Below, piece after piece: positions 1 to 9,876 of a stretch of DNA of 64,000 bases (position 1 is its first letter; each line of letters begins with the position of its first letter). The DNA is taken from contig NZ_CP101161.1 in assembly GCF_024298865.1 (NCBI RefSeq), positions 1,385,227 to 1,449,226 of the forward strand. The letters run 5' to 3'. The notes below the pieces were generated by a model. The model did no database searches. It had not been told where the DNA came from and saw only the letters and a list, made by a program, of their open reading frames with translations. The translations under genes were made by a program, and so were the position numbers. The DNA is from Halorarius halobius. GTDB taxonomy: Archaea; Halobacteriota; Halobacteria; Halobacteriales; Haloarculaceae.

Positions 1-2
1 CG

Positions 3-392
3 ATGTCGGGCGTCGACACGCGGTTCGGCCAGAACCAGCAGGTCGCCACCGCGGTCCAGCAGAACGAGGGCGCCATCGCGTACATGGCGCTGGCGTTCAC
101 CGGCCCGCAGGTGAAGCCCATCGCCATCAACTTCGAGGGGACGGTGTACAAGCCCGACAAGGACGCCCAGAACACCATCTTCGACAGTTCGTACCCGCTG
201 AACCGCGACCTCCACATGTACACGAAGAAGACGGAGGAGACGCCCAACGGGACGGACAAGCGCGAGGCGGCGTTCATCAACATGTTCCTCACCACGTTCG
301 GACAGGTGGTGTTCGTCGAGCAGAACAACTACATCCCGCTTCCGACGAAGGACATCGAGAAGGAGAAGAGCAAGCTCCCGTCGCAGGCGTAA
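3..392 (+). CDS. pstS: Phosphate ABC transporter substrate-binding protein PstS (C-terminal part)
   Basis: Only the last 129 residues are inside the window; the gene begins upstream, so the first ATG seen here is internal. The segment fits the C-terminal lobe of a periplasmic-type phosphate-binding protein: it has the family-typical stretch GAIAYMALAFTG and a late basic/acidic tail ending KLPSQA. The assignment rests mainly on position: it is followed 78 bases later by pstC, then pstA, pstB and a phoU-like gene on the same strand. The role would be capture of extracellular phosphate and delivery to PstC/PstA. The signal peptide and anchor cannot be seen. Confidence 0.8.
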   Translation: MSGVDTRFGQNQQVATAVQQNEGAIAYMALAFTGPQVKPIAINFEGTVYKPDKDAQNTIFDSSYPLNRDLHMYTKKTEETPNGTDKREAAFINMFLTTFGQVVFVEQNNYIPLPTKDIEKEKSKLPSQA

Positions 393-470
393 CGGGTTCG
401 TCGTCTGTCATTCCGCTTTCGTCGTTCGACTACCGCTGGACGCACACACAGTTTCCACACGTACAACCCA

Positions 471-1601
471 ATGACACAGACCTCTAGCCGGGAGCCGACG
501 GGGGCAGAGAAGCTCGCCCGTCTGGTGCGGCGGTTCCGGGACTTCGTCGACGACACGGAGCCGGAGGCGCTGGTCACGGTCGGCGTCATGGCGGCGGCGA
601 TACTGGCCGCCTTCGTCGGCTTCCTGCTCGTTTCGGCTTGGACGATAGTTCCCTTCCTCGTCTCCGTGGTGGCGGCGGGGTACGGCTGGCTCCGTCACCA
701 GGGCGTGACCGCGCGCGTGCTCACGCTGATGATGACGGCGTCGACGATACTGATACTGGTGCTCATCACCGTCTTCATCTTCTTCGAGGCCATCCCCGTC
801 TTCCTCTACGAGTCGAAGACGGTGCTGGGCGTGGAGGTGCCGGCGCTCCGGATGTTCACCGAGACGACGTGGGACGCCGTCTCCCCGCCCATCCGCTACT
901 CGATGGTGCCGCTGATTCACGGGACGGTGATGGTGACGCTCATCGCCACCGCCGTCGCCGGTCCCCTCGGCGTCGCCGCCGCCCTGTTCCTCTCCGAAAT
1001 CGCGCCCGCGCCGGTCCGCGAGTTCGTCAAGCCGGGCGTCGAAATCCTCGCTGGCATCCCCTCCATCGTCTACGGCTTCATCGGGTTCACCATCCTCAGC
1101 CCGTGGGCCTCCGACCAGTTCCGCATCGTCGGGCAGGGCACCTACCTGTTCGTCGGCGTGGTCGTCGGTCTGATGGCGCTACCCACCGTCGTCTCCGTCG
1201 CGGAGGACGCCCTGAACAGCGTCCCCGAGTCGATGAAGAGCGGGTCGCTGGCGATGGGGACGACCGACTGGCAGACGATGACGTCCATCACCCTGCCGGC
1301 GGCGTTCTCGGGCGTCTCAGCGGCCGTCCTCCTGGGCGTGGGTCGGGCCATCGGCGAGACGATGGCCGCCACCGTCATGCTCCGGGGCGTCCCCGAGTTG
1401 ACGGACCCCATCTACAACGCTTTCTACGGCCAGGAGACGCTCACGTCGCTCATCGCACACAACTACGGGGAGGCCGACGGCCTCCAGATGGACGCGCTGT
1501 TCGCGGCGGGCGTCATCCTGTTCGTGACGGTGCTCGCGCTGTCCATCGGCACCCAGTACATCGAGGCGCGGATGAACCGCAAACTCGGAGGTGACCGCTG
1601 A
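471..1601 (+). CDS. pstC: Phosphate ABC transporter permease PstC
   Basis: A 376-residue membrane protein, one of the two channel subunits of the high-affinity phosphate importer. Hydrophobic segments run from about residue 37 onward. The EAA loop that contacts the ATPase is visible around residues 250-280 (SVPESMKSGSLAMGTTDWQ), followed by GVGRAIGETMA, a sequence typical of PstC/PstA. The N-terminus has a roughly 35-residue hydrophilic lead before the first membrane helix. The stop codon shares one base with the pstA start (TGATG), so the two are translationally coupled. Confidence 0.93.
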   Translation: MTQTSSREPTGAEKLARLVRRFRDFVDDTEPEALVTVGVMAAAILAAFVGFLLVSAWTIVPFLVSVVAAGYGWLRHQGVTARVLTLMMTASTILILVLITVFIFFEAIPVFLYESKTVLGVEVPALRMFTETTWDAVSPPIRYSMVPLIHGTVMVTLIATAVAGPLGVAAALFLSEIAPAPVREFVKPGVEILAGIPSIVYGFIGFTILSPWASDQFRIVGQGTYLFVGVVVGLMALPTVVSVAEDALNSVPESMKSGSLAMGTTDWQTMTSITLPAAFSGVSAAVLLGVGRAIGETMAATVMLRGVPELTDPIYNAFYGQETLTSLIAHNYGEADGLQMDALFAAGVILFVTVLALSIGTQYIEARMNRKLGGDR

Positions 1602-3265
1602 TGGCGGGCGCGACCGAGACGGAACTCGTCGCCGAGGACACGACCGGCACGGGCGCGGTCGCCGCCGCGGCCGTGGGTATCGCGGCCCTCCTGTTCGCGC
1701 TGGCGCTGGCCGCGCTGTTCGAGCAGGTGGACCTCGCGGACCCGGTGGCCGGCGTCTCGCTCGTCGTCGTCATCGGCGCGTTGCTCGTCCTGCTCGGCGG
1801 GGCCGTCGCCACGTTCGGCGTCGGCTCCCGACTGGGGTACGTCCAGACGACCCCACGACCGACGGCGGGGGTCGTCGCGTCGGGCGCGTTCGGGGGTCTC
1901 TGGTTCGTCGTCGGGGGGCTGGTCGCCTCACAGACGTTCGGGCTCGGCACCGTCGGTTGGTTGGCCGCGGCCCTCCTGACGGGCGCGGTCGCGTTCGCCG
2001 CCACGGCGTTCCCCCGCGAGGACGTCGGCTCGACACTCCCCGCCGGTGCGCTGACGGCGTTCGCCGGCCTCGTGTTCCTCACCGGCACCATCGGCCCGTC
2101 GTGGGTCTGGGACCTCGGCTGGGCGGACCAGGCGTCGTTCACCGCGGAGTTCACCGTCCCCGCCATCACGCTGTTCTGTTCGCTGCTCGCGGGCTGGTCG
2201 TCCGCGAAGGCGTACGGCGGGTTCGGCGCCCGCGGCCGCCACATGGGGGCGTACCTGCTCGTCTACCTGAACGCCCTCGCCATCGTCGGCGTGCTGTTCG
2301 TCCTCATCGCCTTCACCGTCATGAAGGGCATTCCCGGGCTGTTCCGTGGGTTCGAGGTCGGCCTCGGGGTCGGCCCGACGACGGTCATCGACCTGTTCGT
2401 CGGCATCCCGTTCACGGACACCGCGGTCGGGTTCGCGTTCTCCTTTGCCTGGCCCGTCTCGTGGCCGTTCGTGATGAACGGCATCGCGCTTCTGAACGAG
2501 TTCAACGGCGTCCTGCCGGCCATCGTCGGCACGGTCTGGCTCGTCGTCGGCGCGGTGCTGTTCGCGGTGCCGCTCGGCATCGGCGCGGCCGTCTTCCTGA
2601 CCGAGTACGCCGAGCAGGGCCGGTTCACGCAGGTCGTCGAGGTGGCGACGAACGGCCTCTGGAGCACGCCGAGCATCGTGTTCGGGCTGTTCGGCTTCGC
2701 CTTCCTCGTCCCCCGGTTCGGCAACCAGAAGTCACTGCTGGCGGGGATGTTGACGCTCGGGTTCATGCTGTTGCCGCTGGTCGTCATCACGAGCCGCGAG
2801 GCGATGCTCTCGGTCCCCGACGAGTACCGGGACGCCAGCGCCGCGCTCGGGGTGACGAAGTGGCAGACGGTCCGGAGCGTCGTGTTGCCGGCGGCGTTGC
2901 CCGGCGTCGTCACGGGCATCATCCTCGGCGTCGGTCGCATCGCCGGCGAGACGGCGCCCATCCTGCTGACGGCCGTCGGCGGCGTGTTCGTCGCCGGCGG
3001 CCAGCGGGCCGACGTCTTCGGCGGCTTCCAGTTCACCGGCTCGCCGCCGTTCGTCAGCAACCCCGAACTGCTGGAGTCGACGACGGCGCTCCCCTATCAG
3101 CTGTACGCGCTCATCAAGGCGGGCGTAGGGGCCTCGAGCAACGTCGCCCACCCCGAGGAGTTCAAGTGGGCGACGGCGCTCGTGCTTCTGGTCGTCGTCC
3201 TCTCCTTCTACGCGGTCGGCATCGTCACGCGGTACTACTTCCGGAGGAAGCTCCACCATGAGTGA
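1601..3265 (+). CDS. pstA: Phosphate ABC transporter permease PstA, long form
   Basis: Second channel subunit of the phosphate importer. At 554 residues it is almost twice the usual bacterial PstA (about 280-300). The conserved permease lies in the C-terminal half, with the EAA loop near residues 398-430 ([19 protein letters not shown]) followed by [16 protein letters not shown]. The N-terminal part of about 200 residues is made of additional hydrophobic helices with no recognisable motif; such long PstA proteins are usual in haloarchaea as far as I recall. It overlaps pstC by 1 base and pstB by 8 bases. Confidence 0.92.
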   Translation: MAGATETELVAEDTTGTGAVAAAAVGIAALLFALALAALFEQVDLADPVAGVSLVVVIGALLVLLGGAVATFGVGSRLGYVQTTPRPTAGVVASGAFGGLWFVVGGLVASQTFGLGTVGWLAAALLTGAVAFAATAFPREDVGSTLPAGALTAFAGLVFLTGTIGPSWVWDLGWADQASFTAEFTVPAITLFCSLLAGWSSAKAYGGFGARGRHMGAYLLVYLNALAIVGVLFVLIAFTVMKGIPGLFRGFEVGLGVGPTTVIDLFVGIPFTDTAVGFAFSFAWPVSWPFVMNGIALLNEFNGVLPAIVGTVWLVVGAVLFAVPLGIGAAVFLTEYAEQGRFTQVVEVATNGLWSTPSIVFGLFGFAFLVPRFGNQKSLLAGMLTLGFMLLPLVVITSREAMLSVPDEYRDASAALGVTKWQTVRSVVLPAALPGVVTGIILGVGRIAGETAPILLTAVGGVFVAGGQRADVFGGFQFTGSPPFVSNPELLESTTALPYQLYALIKAGVGASSNVAHPEEFKWATALVLLVVVLSFYAVGIVTRYYFRRKLHHE

Positions 3266-4163
3266 GACAACCCAGACACCCGACGAGAGCATGGACCGCC
3301 CGCTCGAGACGACGAGCGGCGAGACGGACGAGCAGGTGCGCGAGGCGTGGCTCGACTACCAGTTCGACGGCGAGACGAAGGTCGCCGTCGAGGACCTCGA
3401 CGTCCACTACGGCGACGACCACGCGCTGAAGGGCGTCTCGATGGAGATTCCCGAGAAGAGCGTCACCGCGCTCATCGGTCCCTCGGGCTGTGGGAAGTCG
3501 ACGTTCCTGCGGTGTCTCAACCGGATGAACGACCGTGTTTCGAGCGCCCGCATCGACGGCTCCGTCCGGGTCGACGGCAAGGAAATATACCAGGACGGTA
3601 TCAACCTCGTGGAGCTCCGCAAGCGCGTCGGGATGGTGTTCCAGTCGCCGAACCCGTTCCCGAAGTCCATCCGCGACAACGTCTCCTACGGGCCGCGCAA
3701 GCACGGCGACCTCGAGACGGGCCTGCTGGCGCGACTGCTCGGCCGCGACGACGAGGCCGCCGAGGAACAGCTCGTCGAGCGGTGTCTCCGCGACGCCGCG
3801 CTCTACGACGAGGTGAAGGACCGCCTCGACGACAATGCCCTCGGGCTCTCGGGCGGCCAACAGCAACGGCTCTGTATCGCGCGGGCGCTGGCGACGGACC
3901 CCGACGTGCTGTTGATGGACGAGCCGGCCTCCGCGCTCGACCCCATCGCCACCTCGAAGATCGAGGACCTCATCGACGACCTCGCCGAGGAGTACACGGT
4001 GGTCGTCGTCACGCACAACATGCAACAGGCCGCGCGCATCTCCGACCAGACGGCTGTGTTCCTCACCGGTGGCGAACTCGTCGAGTACGACGCCACCGAG
4101 ACGATATTCGAGGACCCGGAGAGCCAGCGCGTCGAGGACTACATCACCGGGAAGTTCGGCTGA
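3258..4163 (+). CDS. pstB: Phosphate ABC transporter ATPase PstB
   Basis: A 301-residue cytoplasmic ATPase that powers PstC/PstA. All nucleotide-binding motifs are intact: Walker [10 protein letters not shown] (residues 74-82), Q-loop Q129, signature LSGGQQQ (197-203), Walker B VLLMDEP (217-223) and H-loop H253. The segment after Walker [11 protein letters not shown], is diagnostic for PstB. An acidic N-terminal extension of about 40 residues precedes the ATPase core, which makes it longer than the usual 250-residue PstB. The start ATG lies 8 bases inside pstA. Confidence 0.96.
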   Translation: MSETTQTPDESMDRPLETTSGETDEQVREAWLDYQFDGETKVAVEDLDVHYGDDHALKGVSMEIPEKSVTALIGPSGCGKSTFLRCLNRMNDRVSSARIDGSVRVDGKEIYQDGINLVELRKRVGMVFQSPNPFPKSIRDNVSYGPRKHGDLETGLLARLLGRDDEAAEEQLVERCLRDAALYDEVKDRLDDNALGLSGGQQQRLCIARALATDPDVLLMDEPASALDPIATSKIEDLIDDLAEEYTVVVVTHNMQQAARISDQTAVFLTGGELVEYDATETIFEDPESQRVEDYITGKFG

Positions 4164-4164
4164 C

Positions 4165-5160
4165 ATGGAGACCCGGAAGCTCCAGATGGTCGGCGGCGGC
4201 ACCTACACGGTCTCCATCCCGAAGGAGTGGGCGACGAACCAGTCGCTGGAGGCGGGCACGCCCGTCCACCTCTACCGGCACCGCGATGGCTCCATCGTCG
4301 TCCGGAGCGCCCGCAAGGAGGGCGAACGGCTCGACGCCGCTCGCGTCGCCGTCGACACCGACTCGCCGGCCGTCGTCGGGCGGACGATACGGGCGGCCCA
4401 CGCCGCCGGCTTCGAGACGATACGGCTGGTCCGGGAGTCGGGGTTCACCGACGCCCAGCGACGCGCCGCCCGCGAGGCCGCGCGGGGACTCGTGGGTGCC
4501 GACGCCAGCGTCGCCGCCGCCGAACTCGTCGTCCGGACGATGCTCGACGCCAGCGATGTCTCCGTCCGGCAGTCGGTCGACCAGTTGCGGTTCCTCGCTT
4601 GCTCGCTCCACCGGGACGCGCTGGCCGCGTTCCTCGAGGCCGACGGCGGCGCCGGTGACCGGCTGGCGGACCGCGCCGCGGAGGCGCGGCGGCTCTCCGG
4701 GATGGTGACCCGCCACTGCAACCGCGCGCTCGTCTCATTCGAGGAGGTCGACCGGTTGGGTACCTCCCGCCCGGAACTGTTCGACGCCCGCGTCGCCGCC
4801 CGACAACTGGAACGGGTCGCACGGCAGGGTCGCCGGGTCGCCACGCTCGCGGCCCGCGTGGGCGACCCGCCCGACGACGACACGGCGACGGCCCTCGGCG
4901 ACGCGGGGGAGGCGGCGCTGGGCGTCGTCGACGACGCCGTCGCCGCCCTGTTGCACGACGCCGACGCGGCGGCGGCCCACGCGGCGCTGGACCGCCGCGA
5001 CGCGACGGTCGACCGGCTCGACGCCGTGGAGGCGACGCTGTTCGAGACGCGATCGGTCGCGGCCGCGGGCGTCGTCGACGCGCTCCGTGCGACCGCGCGA
5101 GCGGGCGGCGGCGTCGCGGAGGCGGCCGTCGGTGCCTCGCTCCGCGACGACCGGCTCTGA
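4165..5160 (+). CDS. PhoU-like phosphate uptake regulator with AbrB-type N-terminal domain
   Basis: A 331-residue protein starting one base after the pstB stop. Residues 1-48 look like an AbrB/SpoVT swapped-hairpin DNA-binding domain (METRKLQMVGGGTYTVSIPK...). The rest is Ala/Asp/Arg-rich helices consistent with two PhoU three-helix bundles. Proteins of this architecture accompany pst operons in haloarchaea, and the location makes a role in sensing transport state or controlling pst expression likely. The reading frame is open further upstream inside pstB, but the ATG at 4165 is chosen because the AbrB-like motif begins there. Confidence 0.85.
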   Translation: METRKLQMVGGGTYTVSIPKEWATNQSLEAGTPVHLYRHRDGSIVVRSARKEGERLDAARVAVDTDSPAVVGRTIRAAHAAGFETIRLVRESGFTDAQRRAAREAARGLVGADASVAAAELVVRTMLDASDVSVRQSVDQLRFLACSLHRDALAAFLEADGGAGDRLADRAAEARRLSGMVTRHCNRALVSFEEVDRLGTSRPELFDARVAARQLERVARQGRRVATLAARVGDPPDDDTATALGDAGEAALGVVDDAVAALLHDADAAAAHAALDRRDATVDRLDAVEATLFETRSVAAAGVVDALRATARAGGGVAEAAVGASLRDDRL

Positions 5161-6114
5161 CTACCCGGCGTCGCGTATCGCCGCCCGGTGGGGTCGAACC
5201 TCGGTGTGGACCGCGCCCCAGTCGACCGGCGGCTCCGCGCCCGACAGCACCGCGTCGACGGGGTCGAGATGGTGCTCGAACCGGTCGTGCCAGCCGTCGT
5301 CGTCGACCGACTCGAGCCGGCCGTCGAGAGCGTCGAGCCGGTCGGCCATCCGCTCGGCGTCGCGGTCGAGCTCCGACAGGCGGCGCTCGGCGTCGACGCC
5401 GCCGGGCCACGTCCGAAGGTCGTCGAGTTCCGCCCGGATGTCGGCCACCAGCAGAGCGGTCACGCCGCGGGCGACAGTCGCGTCGGCCCACTCGACGGCG
5501 GCGTCGCTGGCCACGTTGCCGGCCTCGAGGTCGGCGGCGCGCGCCTCGAGGTCGTCGACCGACTCCGTGACCGACTCGAGGTCGGCCGCGACGGCGTCGA
5601 GCCGGCTCTCCTCGTCGGTCAGCCACGTCTCGAACTCCTCTATCTCGAGTTGGAGGTCGTCGGCGGCGCGCTGGAGGCCGTTCGCCCGCTCGGTCAGCTC
5701 GCGGACGCGCTCGGCCGTCTCGTACAGCGACCCCTCGCGGGCGTCCAGTGCCGACTGGAGGTCCGCGCCGAGGTCGTCGACGCGCGCCTCCAGATTGTCG
5801 ACCCGCGTCCCGAAGGCGTCGAGGCGCGCGGCCACGGTGTCGACGTCAGCGACCGGGGCGGCCGTCTCGTGGGCGTCAGCGAGCGCGTCGCCCGCGAGTT
5901 CCACCCGCGTCTCCGGCGTGGCGACCACCTTCGAGAGGTGGGCGAATGCGTCCTCGACGGCCGCGTCGGTGACGACGCCCTCCTCGGCGACGTACTCCAG
6001 CGCCGAACGGACCGCCTCCCGGTCGCGAGACGGGTCGGCTGCGACCACCTGCTCGACGGCCGCGTCGAGCGCCATCCCGTCGAGGTCGCCGGGTCCCTCG
6101 TCCGCCGTGTTCAT
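5161..6114 (-). CDS. Acidic coiled-coil protein, haloarchaeal hypothetical
   Basis: A 317-residue soluble protein whose stop codon directly abuts the phoU-like stop (convergent, no spacer). Residues about 90-200 show heptad-like patterns dense in Leu, Val, Asp, Glu and Arg (for example AARLDAFGTRVDNLEARVDD), so a long coiled coil is expected. The N-terminal 60 residues resemble a small helical domain (REAVRSALEYVAEEGVVT). No membrane segment or signal peptide is present. Similar haloarchaeal proteins are often labelled halo transducer protein, but no methyl-accepting signalling hairpin is evident, so no function is assigned. Confidence 0.7.
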   Translation of the reverse strand: MNTADEGPGDLDGMALDAAVEQVVAADPSRDREAVRSALEYVAEEGVVTDAAVEDAFAHLSKVVATPETRVELAGDALADAHETAAPVADVDTVAARLDAFGTRVDNLEARVDDLGADLQSALDAREGSLYETAERVRELTERANGLQRAADDLQLEIEEFETWLTDEESRLDAVAADLESVTESVDDLEARAADLEAGNVASDAAVEWADATVARGVTALLVADIRAELDDLRTWPGGVDAERRLSELDRDAERMADRLDALDGRLESVDDDGWHDRFEHHLDPVDAVLSGAEPPVDWGAVHTEVRPHRAAIRDAG

Positions 6115-6236
6115 GTGGTCGGCTCTTGCTCGGCCGGGGCCGTAACCCTTCCGGGGTCGGGCGCTCGCGGGTCGCCGATGTCCGTCAGGTGCCCACGCGC
6201 CGAACGCTTACGCCCGGCGCTGGCGTACCGTCGACC

Positions 6237-7487
6237 ATGCCCCCCGTCCCCGAGTCGGTGCGCGAGGCGGTGCCCGACGCCGAGGCCGTCGCCGGCCTCG
6301 CTGTCGAGTTGCTCGCGGCCGACTCGCAGAACCCGCCGGGCGACACCCGCGCGGCGGCCGACCGCGTCGCGGCCGAACTCGACGCGCTCGGACTCGACGT
6401 CGAGCGGTACGCCGTCGACCCGGCGAAGCCGAACCTGCTGGCGACGCTCCCCGGCGAGACGGACCGCACCCTCTGCTACAACGGTCACCTCGACACCGTC
6501 ACCTACGACGCCGCCGACTGGGCACACGACCCGCTCGGCGAACGGGACGGCGACCGGCTGTACGGCCGGGGCGCGACCGACATGAAGGGGCCGCTGGCGG
6601 CGATGCTGGCGGCGGCCCGGGCGTTCGTCGAGTCGGACACGACGCCGCCGGTGACGCTCCGGCTCGCGTTCGTCAGCGACGAGGAGACGGGCGGTGCCGC
6701 CGGGGTGACGGCGCTCGTGGACGCTGGCCGCATCGACGCGGACGGCTGTGTCATCGGCGAGACGACCTGCTCGCAGGGGCGCCACTCGGTCACCGTCGCC
6801 GACCGCGGGAGCATCTGGCTCACGCTGGCGGCGACCGGCGAGGCGGCCCACGGCTCGCGGCCGATGCTCGGCACCAACGCCATCGACCGCCTGTACGCGG
6901 GCATCGAGCGGGTCCGCGAGGAGTTCGGTCGCCGCCCGCTCGACGTCGACCCCGCCCTGGAGCCAATCATCGAGGAGTCGGTCGCCTACTACGCGCCGAC
7001 GCTCGGGGCCGACGCCACGCGCGAACTGTTCGCGTACCCGACCATCAACCTCGGCACCGTCGAGGGCGGCGAGGGGGTGAACACGGTGCCGGCGTCGGCA
7101 CGTGCCCGCCTCGACGTCCGCCTGACCGCGGGCGTCGACACCCGGGTGGTGCTCGCTGACCTCCACGACTGTGCCCGCTCCTGTGAGGGCATCGAGGTGA
7201 CCGACGTCTCGTGGAGTCGCGGGTCGTACGAACCGGTCGACGGCCCGCTCGTGACCGCCGCGACGGCGGCCGCGGAGGCGGTCACCGGCGACCGCATCTA
7301 CCGGCGGAGCGCGACCGGCGGCGGCGACGCGAAGACGCTCCGGCACGCCGGCATCCCGACCGTCGAGTTCGGCCTCGGCACCGACACCGCCCACGCCGTC
7401 GACGAGTACACCACCCTCGACGCGCTGGCGGGCAACGCTCAGGTGTACGCACGCCTCCCCTACGAGTTCGCCGCCGCGGGCGACTGA
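6237..7487 (+). CDS. M20-family metallopeptidase/deacylase (ArgE/DapE/Acy1 type)
   Basis: A 416-residue zinc-dependent amide hydrolase. Metal-site motifs are clear: NGHLDTV (H84, D86 as metal ligand and neighbour), GRGATDMKG (D115, bridging Asp) and SDEETGG (E149 or E150, general base plus ligand). A dimerisation domain follows (GEAAHGSRPMLGTNAI). Substrates in the family are N-acyl amino acids or small peptides; nothing here decides which. The open frame extends upstream to 6126, but the ATG at 6237 gives the family-like N-terminus MPPVPESVREAVPD. Stands alone; neighbours do not form an amino-acid biosynthesis operon. Confidence 0.88.
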   Translation: MPPVPESVREAVPDAEAVAGLAVELLAADSQNPPGDTRAAADRVAAELDALGLDVERYAVDPAKPNLLATLPGETDRTLCYNGHLDTVTYDAADWAHDPLGERDGDRLYGRGATDMKGPLAAMLAAARAFVESDTTPPVTLRLAFVSDEETGGAAGVTALVDAGRIDADGCVIGETTCSQGRHSVTVADRGSIWLTLAATGEAAHGSRPMLGTNAIDRLYAGIERVREEFGRRPLDVDPALEPIIEESVAYYAPTLGADATRELFAYPTINLGTVEGGEGVNTVPASARARLDVRLTAGVDTRVVLADLHDCARSCEGIEVTDVSWSRGSYEPVDGPLVTAATAAAEAVTGDRIYRRSATGGGDAKTLRHAGIPTVEFGLGTDTAHAVDEYTTLDALAGNAQVYARLPYEFAAAGD

Positions 7488-7553
7488 GCGCCGAGTCCCG
7501 GCCCGTGGGACTCGCCGGGCGCGTTGATCTGCTCGCCCGTCGTAGCTCCGGCC

Positions 7554-7901
7554 ATGTCGAAGACACGACAGCTATCGACGTTCAGACAGTCGATGTCCGA
7601 CCTGCTCGAGGAGGCGCCCGAACTCCGCGAATTCGCCGGCTTCATCGAGTCCGCGGAGGCGACCGACAGCATCGACCACCGGACGAAGGAACTGATGGCG
7701 CTGGCCATCTCCGTCGTCGTTCGGTGCGACCACTGCATCCTCTGGCACACCGACGCCGCCCTCGAAGCGGGCGCGAGCCACGAGGAGGTGGTCGACGCGC
7801 TCACGGTGGCCGTCGTGATGGGCGGCGGCCCCGCGATGACGTACGCCGTCGACGCCTACGAGACGTTCCGGGCGCTGGAAGCCGAGCGGGACGCACAGTA
7901 G
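7554..7901 (+). CDS. Carboxymuconolactone decarboxylase-family protein, AhpD-like
   Basis: A 115-residue all-helical protein of the CMD/AhpD fold. It keeps the redox pair and histidine in RCDHCILWHT, the CxxC...H arrangement of AhpD-like alkylhydroperoxidases, followed by the family-typical GASHEEVVDALTVAVVMGGGPA. This suggests thiol-disulphide or peroxidase chemistry, not lactone decarboxylation. It begins 66 bases after the M20 gene on the same strand. The ATG at 7554 is preferred over an upstream in-frame start at 7524. Confidence 0.88.
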   Translation: MSKTRQLSTFRQSMSDLLEEAPELREFAGFIESAEATDSIDHRTKELMALAISVVVRCDHCILWHTDAALEAGASHEEVVDALTVAVVMGGGPAMTYAVDAYETFRALEAERDAQ

Positions 7902-7989
7902 CTGAGTCGCCCGGACGGCGCCGGCCGAGCCCGGTATCCGCCCCGGTCGAAAACTGTTATCCGGCCGTCGACCGTTCGGCCGACACGGG

Positions 7990-8316
7990 ATGGACCGCAG
8001 TTTCGAGATATCGGGCCGGTCGCTCCTCTACGTCTTCTACGCCGTCTCGCTGGCCGTGCTCGTGCCGCTCCTGTCGATGGTGGTGTTCCCGATTGAGGGG
8101 CTCGGCGACGCCGCGCTGGCGGCGCTGTTCGCGGTTCTACTCGGTGCCGGGGTCGTCCGCGCGTGGCGGACCCGGACCGACAGGGAGCCGGAGCATCTCG
8201 GCACGGCCGGAGACGTCGCGTACGACCCTATCGCCGACCCCGGGCAGGCGGCCAAACATAGTTGGGAGAAGGCCGTCCGTCGCCTGCCGGGTCGAGGGGA
8301 CGACGAAGAGGACTGA
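7990..8316 (+). CDS. Small two-helix membrane protein, unknown function
   Basis: A 108-residue protein with two closely spaced hydrophobic segments (about residues 13-35 and 42-58), then a hydrophilic C-terminal half rich in Arg and Asp ending GRGDDEED. The tail contains AKHSWEKAVRRLPG. No conserved motif was recognised. Codon use and acidic tail match the neighbouring genes, which supports it being real. The C-terminus is probably cytoplasmic. Confidence 0.6.
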   Translation: MDRSFEISGRSLLYVFYAVSLAVLVPLLSMVVFPIEGLGDAALAALFAVLLGAGVVRAWRTRTDREPEHLGTAGDVAYDPIADPGQAAKHSWEKAVRRLPGRGDDEED

Positions 8317-8373
8317 GCGGTCGGCTCGCGGGACGCGTCCGTCACGCGAAGAAAGCGGACCGAGCGCGGGGGC

Positions 8374-8970
8374 TCAGTCGTCGGCCGCGGCCGCCGCCGG
8401 GCCGTGTTCGATGTCGGTGCCGAGCACGTCGAGGAACGCCGCCAGCCACTCGGCGTGGTCTGGCCACGCCGGCCCGGTGACGAGGTTGCGGTCGGTCGTC
8501 ACCTCGTCGGCCCACGAACAGCCCGCGGCCTCGACCTCGGCGCGCACCGCCGGATACGCGGTCATCTCGTAGCCGTCGAGCACGCCCGCCGCCGCGAGTA
8601 TCTGCGGGCCGTGACACAGCGCCGCTACCGGCTTGTCCGCCTCGAAGAAGTGCCGAACGGCGTCGATCACCGAGTCGTACGTCCGCAGGTACTCGGGGGC
8701 GCGCCCACCGGGAACGACGAGGGCGTCGTACTCCGCCGGGTCGACGTCCTCGATGGCCGCGTCGACGGTGAAGTCGTGGCCGCGCTCCTCGAGGTACGTC
8801 TGGTCGCCACGGAAGTCGTGGATGGCCGTCTTCACCGTCTCGCCCTCGCCTTTCTCGGGGGCGGCGGCGGTCACCTCGTGGCCCACCATCTCCAGCGCCT
8901 GATACGGGACCATGACCTCGTAGTCCTCGACGAAGTCGCCGACTATCTCCAGGATTTTCTTGCCAGTCAT
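8374..8970 (-). CDS. DJ-1/PfpI family protein
   Basis: A 198-residue class I glutamine-amidotransferase-fold protein. The nucleophile elbow is ALCHGPQIL with Cys119-His120, and the oxyanion-forming VPGGRAPEYL loop lies at about 86-95. Members act as deglycases, chaperones, proteases or glyoxalase-like enzymes; the sequence supports the family but not a single activity. It lies convergent to the small membrane gene and upstream of, but not obviously linked to, the nos cluster. Confidence 0.87.
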   Translation of the reverse strand: MTGKKILEIVGDFVEDYEVMVPYQALEMVGHEVTAAAPEKGEGETVKTAIHDFRGDQTYLEERGHDFTVDAAIEDVDPAEYDALVVPGGRAPEYLRTYDSVIDAVRHFFEADKPVAALCHGPQILAAAGVLDGYEMTAYPAVRAEVEAAGCSWADEVTTDRNLVTGPAWPDHAEWLAAFLDVLGTDIEHGPAAAAADD

Positions 8971-9060
8971 ATTCTCACACCCATCACGGACGTACGACGG
9001 CCGTGCGGTTAGCGTTTGTGCTGGAGCGCCGACAGCAGGCTGGTCGGCACTCTGTCGGGT

Positions 9061-9876
9061 TCAGCGGGGGTCGCTCCACCGGAGCAGTAGTGCCGCGAGC
9101 GCCGGTGGGGCGACCAGCCACGCGAGGAGACCGACCCCGTACAGCCACGCCGGGACGCCGGTGACGGCGCCGCCCTGGACTGCGCCGACGACCGATTCGA
9201 GCACCAGCCCTCGGTAGGCGCTGGCGGGGCTGAACGCGACCAGCGGACCGAGTGCGCCCCCGGAGATGGTGCCGCTGCCGACCCCTGCGACGAGCGCGAG
9301 GTCGAGGCCGACGACGAGCAGGCCGCCGGCGACCAGCGCCAGCGCCAGCGCGCTCCGCGAGGAGCGGGCGACGACCGAGACGAGCAGCGCCATCCCCAGC
9401 GCGACCAGCGCCAGAACCGCCGTCAGGAACGTGAACCGGACGAACAGCACGACGGAGTCGGCGCCGCCGTGGGCCGCGATGACGTCCGTCTTCGTGCCGC
9501 CCACGACCGTCACGAGCAGCAGCACGGCGACGAGCGACCCGACGACGGCGACGACGAGCGCCGCCGCCCGTCCGAGATAGACGCCCGCGAGGTAGGTCCC
9601 CCGGGAGATGGGAAACGTCCGGAGCATGTCGAGTTCGCCCCGGTCCTCGTCGCCCCGGACCGCGCGGTAGCCGACGGCGAAGGCGAGCGCCGGCACCAGC
9701 AGTTCGACGGGCGTGACGAGCGCCAGCGCCGTCGGGACGTAGCCGGCCGCGCCGGCGACCCAGGTCAGTCCGAGCAGGCCGAGCGTGACCGCCGCCGCGA
9801 GCACGAGATACGTCCGGGTGTGGAGGACGGTCGCCACCTCGCGGCGGACGAGCGCGGCGACGGCGGCGGCGGTCAC
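9061..9876 (-). CDS. nosY: ABC-2 type permease NosY-like
   Basis: A 271-residue membrane protein with about six hydrophobic segments. It carries GDEDRGELDMLRTFPISRGTYLAGVYLGRA, a cytoplasmic motif of NosY-type ABC permeases, positioned near residues 75-105. It starts at a GTG that overlaps the nosF stop by 4 bases (GTGA). With NosF it would form the transporter that supports copper-site maturation, by family knowledge through a sulphur species and NosD. Confidence 0.85.
   Translation of the reverse strand: MTAAAVAALVRREVATVLHTRTYLVLAAAVTLGLLGLTWVAGAAGYVPTALALVTPVELLVPALAFAVGYRAVRGDEDRGELDMLRTFPISRGTYLAGVYLGRAAALVVAVVGSLVAVLLLVTVVGGTKTDVIAAHGGADSVVLFVRFTFLTAVLALVALGMALLVSVVARSSRSALALALVAGGLLVVGLDLALVAGVGSGTISGGALGPLVAFSPASAYRGLVLESVVGAVQGGAVTGVPAWLYGVGLLAWLVAPPALAALLLRWSDPR

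Noticed and set aside
3347..4708. Plus-strand frame running across pstB and the phoU-like gene
   Set aside because: An out-of-frame shadow with extreme Arg content; the in-frame pstB carries all ATPase motifs.
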